Assembly (NCBI RefSeq): GCF_028453695.1
Contig: NC_135778.1
Coordinates: forward strand, 41,063,985-41,127,984
DNA length: 64,000 bases
Source of the DNA: Augochlora pura
Lineage: Eukaryota > Arthropoda > Insecta > Hymenoptera > Halictidae
Direction of reading: 5' to 3'
Part shown: positions 39,101 to 51,077 of the stretch, piece after piece
How positions within the stretch are numbered: position 1 is the stretch's first letter
How the letters are laid out: the number at the start of each line of letters is the position of its first letter
Position numbers and translations under genes: made by a program
The notes under the pieces: model-generated
Seen by the model: only the letters and a program-made list of their open reading frames with translations
Told to the model about the DNA's origin: nothing
Database searches by the model: none

Positions 39101-42100
39101 TTAAAGACTGTGAGACGTTTAAAAGAAGCCATATTAAAAAGAAGAAATAATCATGGTCATTTAAATAATCTTAAAACAGGTTATTAAATTAGATTAAAAT
39201 CTCTATTGCTATTAAACAACTCGTTACGAAATCTTTAAACATCTACCACCAATTTACTGTCAAATCTCTCGATAGGCGCTTCAATATTTCTGTTACATTT
39301 AAAATAAGTCGTTCTCTCTCGAATAATAATTTCAGAATAGATTGTATTACTTGAGAGAATTGATTTGCCTGAGAATAAGCGTGACGCTATCGAACAATTA
39401 ATTGAAAAATCCTCGATTATATAACACCGATATGCAAAGATCCGTTAAGTAACTCTGAATATAGTTGGTGTCAAACTATTGCATTGAAAGTTTTTTAATT
39501 GGCTGCGGCGCAGTTTGTATCGCCCCTTGAATAGGCCTATTCTAAAGTTGCCGACTTGTGCAACCATGTAACAAGATTTGTGCGTTAATATCGAACGTTT
39601 CTTATTGCATCGATTGTCTTACTACTCCGATTTGACTTGCCATCGACGGAAGGTTTCATTGAATAGCGAACCTCGAAAGCGAACCTTGTGGGAAAAGTTT
39701 CTCAAGAGCGCGTAACTTTCTCTGCGTTAGGCTGCTTTCCCAACTCCTTTCCGCCTTCGGACTGCACACTCTCAGTCAACCAGAACGACATAAAAGTCAC
39801 CTGCGAATTCGTCCTTCCGCAATTTCGTTGCGTCGAATTACAAATCAGGGTACATAATTCCTTATATACCCATGTTCGCGAGCGCCGCCGCCGGCTGAAA
39901 TTACCGCCGCTACGGAACCCAATAATCCTCGACGATTGCTCGATCCCTCGGAAATTGTTAATCAAATTTTCGTGCGCGCTTCATAAATACCCGATCGACT
40001 CCCTATTAAAGCTGGCGGAAACTGGCCGCCAGTCAGAATTTGCGACGGCAAAGCCGAACGCAACAATGTTTTGAGCAACGTCTCCCAATACATAATGAGC
40101 GTCGCGTGACCCACGGGTCGCACGAGGCTCACCGATCGTAATAGAAATTTCAATCGAACACAAAACATTCCGAGCAACTAGGCCAACCTGTGAAACGGCA
40201 GGAGGCACAACGAAAATTCTGAAAGGGAAATTAAATAGTCTTGAGTGATTCATCGCGTGCTGCATAATATCTGACGCGAAAGTGAAGGCGTTTTAAAGAT
40301 TTCAAGGTGATACCGTCGTATTTCCTTCAACGAAATCGCATAGTTTTTGCATTCCGATGGTTGCGTTCCTTTATCCTTTCTAGAAAAAATACAGGCGAAC
40401 GCTTGTGTCGAAAGCTCGTTAGTTTGTAGAATACTTGAACTTGACCATTGTATCCGTGTGCCTGAGTTTATCGTTTTCAGAACACGTTGTTCAAACATTC
40501 GTAACTCTTTCGCTTCCGAAAAATATTTTTTATTTTGCACAAAGGTCCGCAATTTATTAAGAAACGTTACGATTTTCGGAAAGCAAATAGAGAAGAAATA
40601 TTATTGCCCCACGAGCTTCGGTGAACCATAAAGTAGTATACCTTATCCTTGTTGGGCAAAACACCCTGTGTTAAGTATAATAGCATGAAAGTATGCGAGA
40701 AGAATTTTTCGATCGGCTTTCGCAGATAACGATTGCAATTGTTGTGTCCAACGATTATAAATTATGCAATCTTTCATCGAGTCAGACCCGAGACGAATCG
40801 GGCATTTTAGAGCATGGTGTTAAATTGTGCAACGTCCACTGACCCCATGACTTCGTTTTCTCACGCAGGACGTTGCACAAAGATCCCTTGTTCAGGGAAC
40901 GAATTAGTGTCGCCTTTCCGCTGCTCGGGGGGGCTTACGACGCGTCAATTGTTATCGAGGCCAGCGTGTTTTCTTTTCCAAAACAGGACCGTTATGTCCA
41001 AGTCATATTCCAGATCCTTAACCCAGAACTTGCAGCAACGTCGTTTCTTACATCTATATTTAGATGTGTCGCTTTACTAACTTATTTAGGACACTTAAGA
41101 AATGCTGTTTTCACGTAAAAGGTAACCGTGAGATCGTGGATAATTGTAGCGTAAATTAATGAGCTAAGCGATAGCTAGAATGTAACAGAATATCGAATAC
41201 AATTCCATACAAAATTGGAAAAGGCTATCAAATATTTCTAAAGCAACATCGAATTGTTGATTGATGATTTATGAACGTGTGTTAATCTTAGTAAGTTGGA
41301 AATAATATATCTAACTCATTTTAATCGTAAACGTAGAATCCGCAGTCTACCAATCACGTTTAAAATATTTTAAACAATTTGAAGTATTTAATAGACAAGG
41401 ATATTATAAGGTATTATTTTAACAGGATTATTGGATATTGTGAAATTAATTGAGATTTGTTGTTTGTTCGATAAGGTCTTTTAGCAATTTCCCTTGGAGA
41501 GAAGACGGTTTCTCCCGCAGTTGAAAAGGCAGAATCCACTTCTGGAAATGCGGACGACATTGTCATGTTGGAAATCGATGTAAAGGAACCTGTGAAGAGA
41601 TCACCGATACAAACCAGTCCCGACTACGGAGCTAATCAGTATGCTCTTCAGAGTGCTGATGCATCTCAGCAGGTAACGAGTCATTCTACGAGTAATCGAG
41701 ATAATTTTCAGAAATCTTTAAATTCTTGCGACAATGCAATCTAATTATTTGGTGTGGCGTTTTTGTGAAAAGCTTTTAATACTTTGTAAACCCACTATTA
41801 ATATTTCATCGTTCTCATTTAAGAATGATGGATATAATTGATTTTGAAATTGACCTTGACCTCTTCAGACAGGAAACTTCACCTACATACTCTAATTTTT
41901 CATTCGAATTCTTTCGTATTGCCATAATTGCGAGCACCTAATTGCTAATAAATTCGATGGTAGCTATTTGTTAATATCAATCCAATTATCCGACGCGACT
42001 CTCGGGAATACAGAAATGTATAATTTAGTCATAGTTACTTTTTATTTAAATTAATGGACAGTAACAAGATGAACAGAGGACAGATTATAATATCTGTATT

Positions 42101-45100
42101 CGTATTAATTGGACACTAAAAACAGCAGTTACACACAAGACATTTAAATTTCTATAATTAAATTACCGACATTGTTTTGAGCTACTATTTAACCAAGTAT
42201 CCTCATTTTCAAACAATTTCCAACTATTTAATATTTGGTAAAATTGCGATCAATGTTAGAACTTTGCAGTGGGAATAAGTTTAATTGTCGTAGGTCGTTG
42301 AACGTTAGAGGAAGCATAACAATGGAGAATCCTTGACCATAGACCAGTGTCGCGAAGTACGTAGTACTATTATCGTTATCTATATTCGATATCGAACTAC
42401 TGTTGTCTACATTCCGGTAACGTAACCAAGCAATGTCCTCTGATGTTAATGAACTTGCGATTGTCCGCGACTTCGAAGATAACCAGTTGTCAACCTTTGT
42501 TCCTGCACTTGACACACCTTAGGCGGCGTGATTGATTGATTATGCTAAGGAAGCAGGATCAGACGCTCCGATGAGATCTCGTGTACATATAATGATCTAT
42601 AACCAATCGTTATTTCGTTTCAAGAGAGAAATAAAAGAGCGCCCATCGCATTAATATTATACAGTTTACACAGTTTCCTTTCGAAACTTCATAAATTGAA
42701 AAAGATAATCGATATTCCCTCGTAGAAACTATTAGCAATAATCTTGTTAATATGACATACAAAGATAAAGAGATTGCACCATAATTCCTGTGATTCGCCA
42801 CGAGTAATGACAAAAGTTTATTTTGTAACTAAAAATAGGGAAAAATGTCTGATGGATGATCGATAAATATTCAATTGTTCTTCATTTTGATCCGTTTTGG
42901 ATAGATCAAAGTTCTCGAAGTAACAAACGGTAGGTATTCATGAGTTAACGCAACAGATTGACGGAATATATACCCTTTCAAGGATAACATAACAAATGAC
43001 CAATAATGCCGGCGTGTCTGCCTTTCTTGTCCCAAGACAATAAGTGTTCCTAGAAACGGGCAACATCATTGCTCTCGGTCAACCGTGACTATTGGCCGCC
43101 TATCACTGGCCAACGTAGTGACTAACTTCGTAACGTAAAGTATAGCCATGAGCAGTGCAGATTTTTCTTTTCCATTAGAACGGAGGGCTCGCCTTCATTA
43201 TCTAGATATTTCGTTGCGACAACTGCAATTGGTTCGATACCATTGGTTTCCATACCTGCGATTACCATTGTCACTTCGCTAATCTCTAATACCTCAAACA
43301 TATTGCATGCTTTACACGTTTTTCGTTGTACCGGCGCTCTTAAACAGCGGAATTCGCAAAACCAACATACCCAGGAGTCTTTATTCGTAATACTTTCTTA
43401 CACACTGAAAAACGATAAAGCATTATATAAAATCAATTACGGATTATTTATGGTCGTTTGAATTTTCTGCTTTTCCTTTATGTAACAATGTTGATTCTCT
43501 TGTTCGTACAACCGAGACATGTTCTGAAATCCATATTTAATAGTTCTGATTTTGATTAAATATCAAAGAAATAAATGAAATACGTATTATATAAAATAAA
43601 TCCGAAGCATTACATACGCAGCAAGTATAAAAATCAGTGTTTGTAGAATCAATTTCCAAGGAACATTTCACCATAAAACGATACGAGGAATCGAATGAAA
43701 TCACGGTTTTTCCTCATTCTTCCATAATAATCTGGGTTAAAATAGTTGAGTTATTTGAAAGTGAGAGGAACTGAATTCCAGAGCCTAGGAATTCACGAAA
43801 TCGTAAATCCTCCTTTTAAAGCAGTCTGTGGTACAGCAAATTTACCGTACTTGGTCAACTAAATATATTTTAATCGCACTGTATCGCCGCCGAATAAACG
43901 TTATATCAACGATAAAACTTTGGAAAGCGATGCATTTATTCCAATAATCTGCCGCTTTCCTTTCGACAATCAAAAAATATCTTGCTTGTAGGTATAGTTT
44001 TTATTAAAATCGAACTAGTATAAAAAATTGCTAATGTCGACATTTTGTGCAAAAAATTGCTATCTCTATTGAAACCAAAATGTTATACAGAGAATTGCTA
44101 TTTTCAGTAAAAGTAAAAACGCTTTTCAAAGATCATAGGTCGTGCGAGTATTTTCTATAAATGCCGTAACAGCAGGAGGCGCAGAGATAAGTTTGAAAAT
44201 TGTGTAGGAAACGTGTTCGAGAAAGTGTAGAAACGTACTTTCGAGACCGAGGCAAAAATACGGATTTAAAATAGAAGAATGAATCATTGATCTTGTTGCT
44301 TTTCGAAGGGGTTCCAGTGTCCCTCTACACCTACACTCGATCCTGATTGTTTAGCCGTGCTAAACGCGATCATGCTTTCTTGCATAACTTTTACCTTCTA
44401 ATCGGTTCGACCTGACAAAACCGGTAATACCACACCCAATGATCGAGAGTATATCCGTCTGCAAGTCTCACGGGCCCTAGATACGTTCTCCATATGGTTC
44501 ACGGCCTTGTGTACCGTTACCGTGACGAGTTTGCTTTGAATGAATCCATCTTTACTCTCATTTATAGGTCATCGACTCATCCGCGATTCTCACAATCCAT
44601 TCATGAGAACATCGTTGCTGTATCTTCAATTCTTTTTTTTCAATTTCAAACAGACGAAAACTTTATCGTACACGTTCTATCGAACGTCACGGCCACGCGT
44701 ACTTAATAAACGCTATCAACTACACAGATTTATTCCACAGAAAATGTATAGAATAAAGTGCGATGTAACGAGACGTAACAATGATTTTTCGTTTTAAATT
44801 TAAAGATTTGAACAGAGCGTCTTGAGTGGTAGAACAGAATTTCTCGTTTGAATCAACGATACGATACGGGAAACTCTTTTCACCTCTATTCTCGTTTTTG
44901 TAAATTAGAACCGCCGAGGTATGAACATATTTTGTGAAAATACTGGCAGTGGAGGTGCCTAGTGAAAGTTAGCTTGGCAGAGATTCCTGCAGTTCTGGAT
45001 CGCGATGCATTCAGAAGTTTTCACTTCACGGTTTAAAACGGATTCTTTTTGCGAACTTAAGAAAACGGTTCTCTCGTGTACACGATTTTTACAAAATTAT

Positions 45101-47659
45101 TTACAAACACGTGTATCCCTGATCTCGGTAATTGAATTATAATATCCAGTTTATTTTAAAACATAAACTGAAGGTGATTTATAAAATTAAATAACAAATA
45201 CAATTAAAATTGTAAAGATGTTACAACGTGATACGTACAGGAAAACAAAAAAGAATATACATAGATGTATAAATATTTATTTACGAAAGATTGACGGTAG
45301 CTGCAATCTTACTCTTCGCTTTAACCTAATTTTTGTTATGGAAACAAAATTTGTATATAGTTAAAATTTGTATATTTATATTGAAGGTCACAAGAAGATC
45401 ATATTGTTGTACACCATTGTATTCTTGACTGTTGCTATTAGGCGATGGTAGACGTTTTTCTATACTGTCAGTAATAAACAAAATAATTAACCATCTGCCG
45501 ATATTATGGTTCTGCACTAACACAGCCAGCATTACAGGTCATTTGATCCTAAATCTTGATTTTTGTTGTAAATAATCAATTGGTTGTACATAAGCTAGTC
45601 GTAAAAAGAAATCGTCAGCTGGCCCTAAAGATCTCATGAGTGTCAAGTTTCTCCAGGGAGATCGTCTAACAGCTCAGCCAAAAAATCTAGTAATAAGAAC
45701 CAGTTAACAAACGCTCGTTGCTAATTTACTCCACACTGACACGGTCTATATTTCTAGCTGCCACCGGAGTACTTGTCATACTTGGAACAATACGCGCAGG
45801 AACAGCCGCAGCCCCAACCGGCGCCGCCTCAGCGCAGACCGCAGCCCGCATACGCGAGACAGCAGCAAGCTTTGCAGCAAGCTTACTATAATTTCCGGAA
45901 ACCGACGGTCGTTCCCCCGCGACCTCGTCCTCAGCTGCACCCTCAAGCTCTAGCTCAAGCGGAGGTAGCCGCGGAAATTCAAGCTCAAGTCGATGCTCAA
46001 AACCGCGCGGAGGCAATCCGCACGGCTCGTTTAGGCTCTGCCAGCCCGTCCGCTGAGAATACCTACCAGGTACCAGCGTACACCCAGCCTAAGCTGGGAA
46101 CGTTCGAGCAGGAACTGTTGCAGCTGGTTTCGGCAAACCAAGCTCAGGAGTTCAAGCTTCTGCCGACTCAGCCGAAAGGCGGTGGCTCGGCCTACTCCCA
46201 GCAGTTGGTGGGCTATTCGGCGCAGTATGCTAAGCCAGCTGCCGCAGCACCTCCTCAGTTGCCCGAGCAGTATCATATAGAGACGTCTCCGCCGAGAACC
46301 TATCAGCCACGGCCTCAGGTAGCTTACCAGTCGGTGGAGGACCAATACCAACAAGCTCAACCCGTGAAAGCTTTCCAACCCTCGCCACAATACGATTACG
46401 CGGCCGACGAAGCTCATTTGAAAGCCTTGGAACAAGCTCAGGCCCAAGCTCAAGCTCAAGCACAGGCTCAGGCGCTCGCGTTTCAGAAGGTCGCGCAAGT
46501 CGAGTACCGACAGCACGCGCAGAACGCTTTGGACCACATAAGACTGACGAACGAGGAGGACAAGCAGCGAACTGCTCTGGAGCAGATCCAACAGGGTGCG
46601 CAGGTTAGCGATGCAGGCCGCAGTTACCTTCAGGAGCAGCTGCAACCGAAAAGCGCGGACGCTGCGTACCGCGCGAAGGTCAAGGCGCAAACTACTGCCG
46701 AAGTAGCGGAGGCGAGGAAAGTGCAACAAGCTCAAGAGTTCAAGGCTCACGCCGACGCCATTAAGAATCTGGAAGCTCAGCAGAGGGCTCATCTGAGGGT
46801 GCAAGAAGAAGTCCGCAATTACGCGTTGAACTTCGACAAGCTCCAGGCGCAGGCCCAGGAACTGGCCCAGGCTCAGGCTGAAGCTCTGTACAAGGCACAG
46901 CTCCAGGAACGCAACCAAATCAACAAGCAGATCATCGCCATCTCAAAGGACCAGGTGCAAGGTAAGAAGGTGGACCCGAACTCGCCAGTCTACCACTACA
47001 ACCTACAGCCCAGCAGCACTCCCGTGCCTCTGCAGAACAGCTACTTCACCAACGACGAGCTGCAAAAATACCAGGCCTCCGGATCCTCTTACGTACCTAG
47101 ATCGGTCCCGAAACCCGATGGCCAAATCGTGGCCGGCCAGGCACACTCCGCCATCACCCAGCCCCGCCAAGCCCACAAGCTCAAGCTCCCTCTCGCTCCC
47201 CAGTCCGTCTATGTGTCCGAGTCCGGACTGCTGAAGAAATCGCCTATCAAGTCGATCACGATCGAGGAGGTGGACCCGGAAGTGAATAACCGCCAGATCT
47301 ATCAGACCGCCACGCCCAAGGCGCGCACTCTGTCCGAGGAGGACCTGTCCGCTCTCATCAACGCCGGCTACACCGTCACCCCCGTCCCGCAAACCGCCAA
47401 GTCAGATCAGATATACGCGGTGGAGAATGCGGCCGCCGTCGCCGCCTACTACACAAAGAAACAGAAGCCGCCGCCGGCCAGAGCCGAGTACGTCACCTAC
47501 GAGGAAGTGATACAACGCCCCCGCAAGCTCATCAGAAAAAGCAGGCCGATCCTGAAGCAGAACGACGGGGACGCCGATGCCAGCGAGAAAGTCACCTACC
47601 TGCTACCTTTGGAGACCGCCTTTGGCACGAGACAACCGCCGCTCAAACAGGAAGAGTAA
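30111..47659 (+). CDS. Secreted Ala/Gln-rich protein, probable cuticle or matrix component
   Basis: Three exons join in phase: 30111-30132 (ATG, donor GCAG|GTGAGT), 41485-41672 and 45758-47659 (stop TAA), about 698 aa. The N-terminus MRLLIFAAISLGEK is a short signal peptide split by the first intron after seven codons, a common layout in insect cuticle genes. Exon 2 encodes an acidic spacer. Exon 3 is GC-rich and encodes proline/glutamine-rich sequence (EQPQPQPAPPQRRPQPAYAR), then long runs of Gln-Ala (QAQAQAQAQAQA near 46440-46480), predicted to form extended helix or coiled coil, then a Lys/Arg/Pro-rich C-terminus with YEEVIQRPRKLIRKSRP. It has one cysteine at most and no recognised domain. 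Role in the extracellular matrix is an inference from secretion, composition, gene layout and neighbours. The GC content of exon 3 stands out from its surroundings. The stop overlaps a splice donor (see the alternative 3' end). Confidence 0.8.
30162..30186. repeat. (CA)n microsatellite
   Basis: A CA run about 30 bases inside intron 1 of the Ala/Gln-rich gene. Confidence 0.85.
34109..34131. repeat. (CA)n microsatellite
   Basis: An uninterrupted ACACAC run in intron 1 of the Ala/Gln-rich gene. Confidence 0.85.
35656..35667 (+). promoter_or_regulatory. YY1/Pho-type motif
   Basis: CAAAATGGCGGC matches the full YY1 consensus (CAAnATGGCnGC; the insect factor is Pleiohomeotic). It lies in a GC-rich patch of intron 1 of the Ala/Gln-rich gene. 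Binding is not shown by sequence alone. Confidence 0.45.
35877..35907. repeat. GACGC/GCGTC repeat with internal palindrome
   Basis: Three gacgc units run into gcgtcgcgcgacg, so the block is both a direct repeat and partly self-complementary. CpG-dense. Confidence 0.7.
36076..36100. repeat. (CCGACCG)n short tandem repeat
   Basis: Three to four copies of gccgacc in a row in intron 1 of the Ala/Gln-rich gene. Confidence 0.8.
41673..45757 (+). other. Intron 2 of the Ala/Gln-rich gene (4.1 kb)
   Basis: Bounded by CAG|GTAACG and tatatttctag. AT-rich. No internal exon or recognised repeat family seen. Confidence 0.8.
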
Positions 47660-48485
47660 GTCGGTAGAGATGTTCCGTTTCCGTTTGGCGGCGTGGTAAC
47701 AAGTATTAATCGTGCAACATTTAACCCGGAATATAGGTCTCGCATTTCGTCCCCTTACAAACACACAGGCACACATGTCCTTTAATCGTAGCATAGGCGT
47801 GCAAATTGTTAGGTCCGTGCTGCGGCCTTGCTCGGAAGGAATTTCTTTTCTTCTTTTTGCGACGTTCATACTATTGTAGTCCTCGACGATGAAACTGGTC
47901 GCGGTGATAGCTATATCACGAGGCACTAATCAAAGTTAATTTAACCTGTTCAAGGATACTGGCACAGTCGTGTATGGTTATTTGTCGTTTCATCCGGGGA
48001 TAGCAGTTTCTATTTGGAGAAATCAAAAATCAATGTCTTCGCATATCTAGATATTTCATCGTACGAAGATACACGATTTGTTAAACATTTTAAAACAGTC
48101 TTCCATGTCGAGTTTTAAGAAACTCAATGCGCAATGAATCTCCGCGTGTTTACGACCGAAAGTTCAAAATAATGAGAAATATTGGTATCTTTATTTTATT
48201 TTAACCACAGGACGTCTTCAGGTAGGTAAAACAAAATAATTTCATCTTTCTAAAGAGATGTTTCCAAACAATTTCATGATCCTGTAACGAAAATTCATTT
48301 TATTTACTGAGAAAAAGAAATTCCTCCCTTTAACGATCGAAATAATTGAAAAATGTATTACACGTTTACCTGTAATTTGGATGTCCCTTCGAATTACAGA
48401 TTAGTCCTGGCGACGAAAGGAGGAGAGCAATGTTTGAACTAATTTTGTACATTTATATTGAACTCAAGTTGTCAGAACACGATGG

Positions 48486-48491
48486 AATAAA
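48486..48491 (+). terminator. Poly(A) signal AATAAA
   Basis: Canonical hexamer about 0.83 kb after the Ala/Gln-rich gene's stop. It lies between the candidate microexon and the candidate last exon. Confidence 0.45.
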
Positions 48492-48570
48492 AAGCTTAAT
48501 GAAGGTTCTCATTAATGTTTTTATCTCATTTTGAACTAACTAGAAATTTTACCTTTTTATAGTAATGCTT

Positions 48571-48579
48571 TTCTCTCTT

Positions 48580-48641
<62 letters not shown>

Positions 48642-48646
48642 TCTTT
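48571..48646. repeat. (CT)n microsatellite
   Basis: About 75 bases of nearly pure CT with a few TTT and CC interruptions. Confidence 0.92.
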
Positions 48647-48930
48647 ATCTTAAAGACCAGATGGATTTCGATCATCTGCTTTTAGTTTAATTATTCGTGT
48701 ATTTATTCTCATAGTATCTTTCTATATATTTTCTATACGTTTAATTCAGAAAATTAATTGAATTTATATCGTACATTAATTTAATAAATGCCTTATCTGC
48801 ACATGGCACCATGTCGAAGCTCAAACTGAAAGGATTTCCGAATATTCGTTTATTAAACTTTTTTTTAAACGAATATTCCTTGCGAAGAACGTTTTTATTT
48901 GTTGTATTTTTTGTTGCAGTTCGAGACTAA

Positions 48931-51077
48931 TAATTCGCAACGCCTCTACATTTTGAATCGCCAGGTTAATTTTACGTCAGCACCATTTTTAAAAGAAGCG
49001 TAAAAAAATGGGGCAACTAAAGTCACGAATTATGTAATTTTCGATCATCATATTGTCACTGTTTCATTTCTCATGCGTTCAACTTCTTCCGATTTACCAT
49101 ATTTCGATTGATTCGAGTAGAGTACCCTCTGAAACGTTAGAAAAAAAGAAATGGCAATAAAAGGTATTCGGTGATAAAGTGTCTACATGTTCCCTTGTGC
49201 AGTAAATAACTATTAATTATAGCGTAGCAATGATTTACTTCCTAGTTACGAGGCGGACGTTTCCTTCCGTATTCCTCAACCTATATTTTTCGTTAAACGT
49301 TCATGTTGTTTATCGCTTCGAGCTACCACTCAAATAACTCAAGCATATTGATTGACAGACGGACAATTGATAACGAAAAGCTCTTATTCTAATAACTTAT
49401 TTACACTTGCGGCACTTGCAAATTCGAATTCTGTTGCTAACAACGAATCTCGTCGCTTGAATCTTCCTTGATTCGTACACGATGTCAATCAAGATGAGTG
49501 ATCGAATTAAATCACCGCTCTTTAGGCGCGAGTATAGATTGTGGAACAATTTTCTAGCGTAAACGAGTGCTACGGCACACCCTTTACGCGACATTAATTG
49601 TAGATGGTACGTGCGACGGTGCTAAGTCGAATAATTATTAATTTATACCTACTATTTGTATATACTAGATTTTTACTTAATAAAACAGTTCAAAAGTCCT
49701 GCTTCGTGATATTTATGAAACTCATCTTTTTCCCTCGCATGCTCATCGCACAAAGAATCCTACTTTTAAACAAAAAAATTTGTTAATCTTTAATTCGCAG
49801 ATCTAGTTACTGTTCTAATAAAACATCGAATGCGTTTCATCGATTAAGGACATCTAGTTGCTTTAAAAGAAAAATGTTGACAAGATCTACGAATTTTATT
49901 AATGAAATAAAGCAATGCATCTATTTAAATAATTATTTATGAAAATACCTTTACGTTTATAATGTTGTTCCAAGGCAGTTTCAAATTTATTGAGTGAATT
50001 TGTTCAAGATTAAATTTCAAAGTTGACAGGCTGAGCTATAGTTACAACTAAGAATTTAAATACTATTCTTGAAGGATGGAAATATGAATAATTTTGTTTA
50101 CCATATAATGATGGAAAGGATAAATGCTTCACGCTAAAGTTACGCTTAAAAACATTTGAAGAATTGCACGCGCGTTTCTGACTTCGATCATGGCTGATGA
50201 ATATGTCTGTTTATCACTTACTGTCTCTGCGTCCAATGAACCCAGATGGCGGTGTGTCATTGTCTGCTTTCACTGGCCATGCCGTTTCCTGAATGCGCTG
50301 GTACAACACGCGTGTACTTTAAATTGCTATGAAAAGCAAGAAAGATCGTTTTATTAGAAAAAGAATACGTTTTTCCTACACACGAATCAAAATTCAAGCG
50401 TTCTAATTTACAATGCCACGATATCAATTTACTAATAATTACGATACAAGTATCCGACGACAATAATCCTATTGTATTAGGTTCATTCCTGCCAATTGAA
50501 CAGTATTTGTTAGCCGTATTTTGTTAATTGCTACCTTTTTAATATGTCGCATAACAAATGATAAAATCATTTCTGCCGACGTTTACAAAGATCACTATTC
50601 GTACTAAGTATCGCTTATCAAGCTTTACCGAATAGCATTTTAGAACGAACGAAACAAAAGTAATCGTTACATTAAATTGCTGCATCGAATCACATTTGTT
50701 CGAACACCTTGCTGATACCAATGTTAGAATTACTGGCGCGTCTCGAACGTTGAACCACGCCCGCAGTGGAAACCATTCCGGAGTCTTTATCGCCGTATTT
50801 TCGTCCGACAATGCGTTAACATTGGCATTCATGCAAAAAAAGAAAGGAAAAACTCTGGCCAACAACAGATTCTTGGGGTTATGTAAGAAAATGTTCCACG
50901 ATGCAATTAAACCCCGTACACATCAAATCGGAATAGTCCTTGCTCGACTTGTGTCCCGGTACAACTTTCTCTCTCACGCTGTGACATAATCTTTTGAACA
51001 GTTTAGTCGGAGAGTTGGAACCCGGCTGCGCATTGAAAACTGGTCTAGTTTCGTTTATTATTACCTACGGTGCAGAC
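48931..51077. other. Intergenic between the Ala/Gln-rich and first chitin-binding genes
   Basis: AT-rich, no supported gene. A YY1-like motif CAGATGGCGG lies near 50245. The right edge holds the promoter of the next gene, with no clear TATA box; gaacagtttagtcgg near 51000 may contain the start site. Confidence 0.6.

Larger units (their letters stand above)
30133..41484 (+). other. Intron 1 of the Ala/Gln-rich gene (11.4 kb)
   Basis: Runs from GTGAGT to tcttttag. No internal exon is supported. Patches with higher GC and TAAT-type homeodomain-like sites (about 34.7-35.25, 35.6-36.15 and 39.65-40.1 kb) look like candidate enhancers. The patches produce overlapping open frames in several phases, as expected of GC-rich non-coding DNA. 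Confidence 0.7.
47656..48930 (+). other. Candidate alternative 3' end of the Ala/Gln-rich gene (microexon)
   Basis: The stop codon sits inside GAAGA|GTAAGT, a near-consensus donor at 47656. Downstream, ttaaccacag|GACGTCTTCAG|GTAGGT marks an 11-base exon (48211-48221), and ttttttgttgcag precedes 48920. Joining 47655 to 48211-48221 to 48920-48930 keeps phase and replaces the last Glu-stop by Glu-Thr-Ser-Ser-Val-Arg-Asp-stop. Skipping the microexon gives a different 13-residue tail, also open. Unspliced RNA would use the TAA and could end at the AATAAA near 48486. Confidence 0.45.

Noticed and set aside
39688..40265. Open frames on both strands near 39.7-40.3 kb
   Set aside because: They overlap in several phases in a GC-rich patch of the long intron, have no splice partner or domain, and are explained by fewer chance stops.
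43225..43250. TTCGA-containing segment as a tRNA T-loop
   Set aside because: No acceptor stem, anticodon arm or A/B-box spacing could be found around it.
45726..47392. Minus-strand open frames opposite the Ala/Gln-rich exon
   Set aside because: They are shadows of GC-rich repetitive coding sequence on the plus strand, composed of Leu/Arg/Ser runs.
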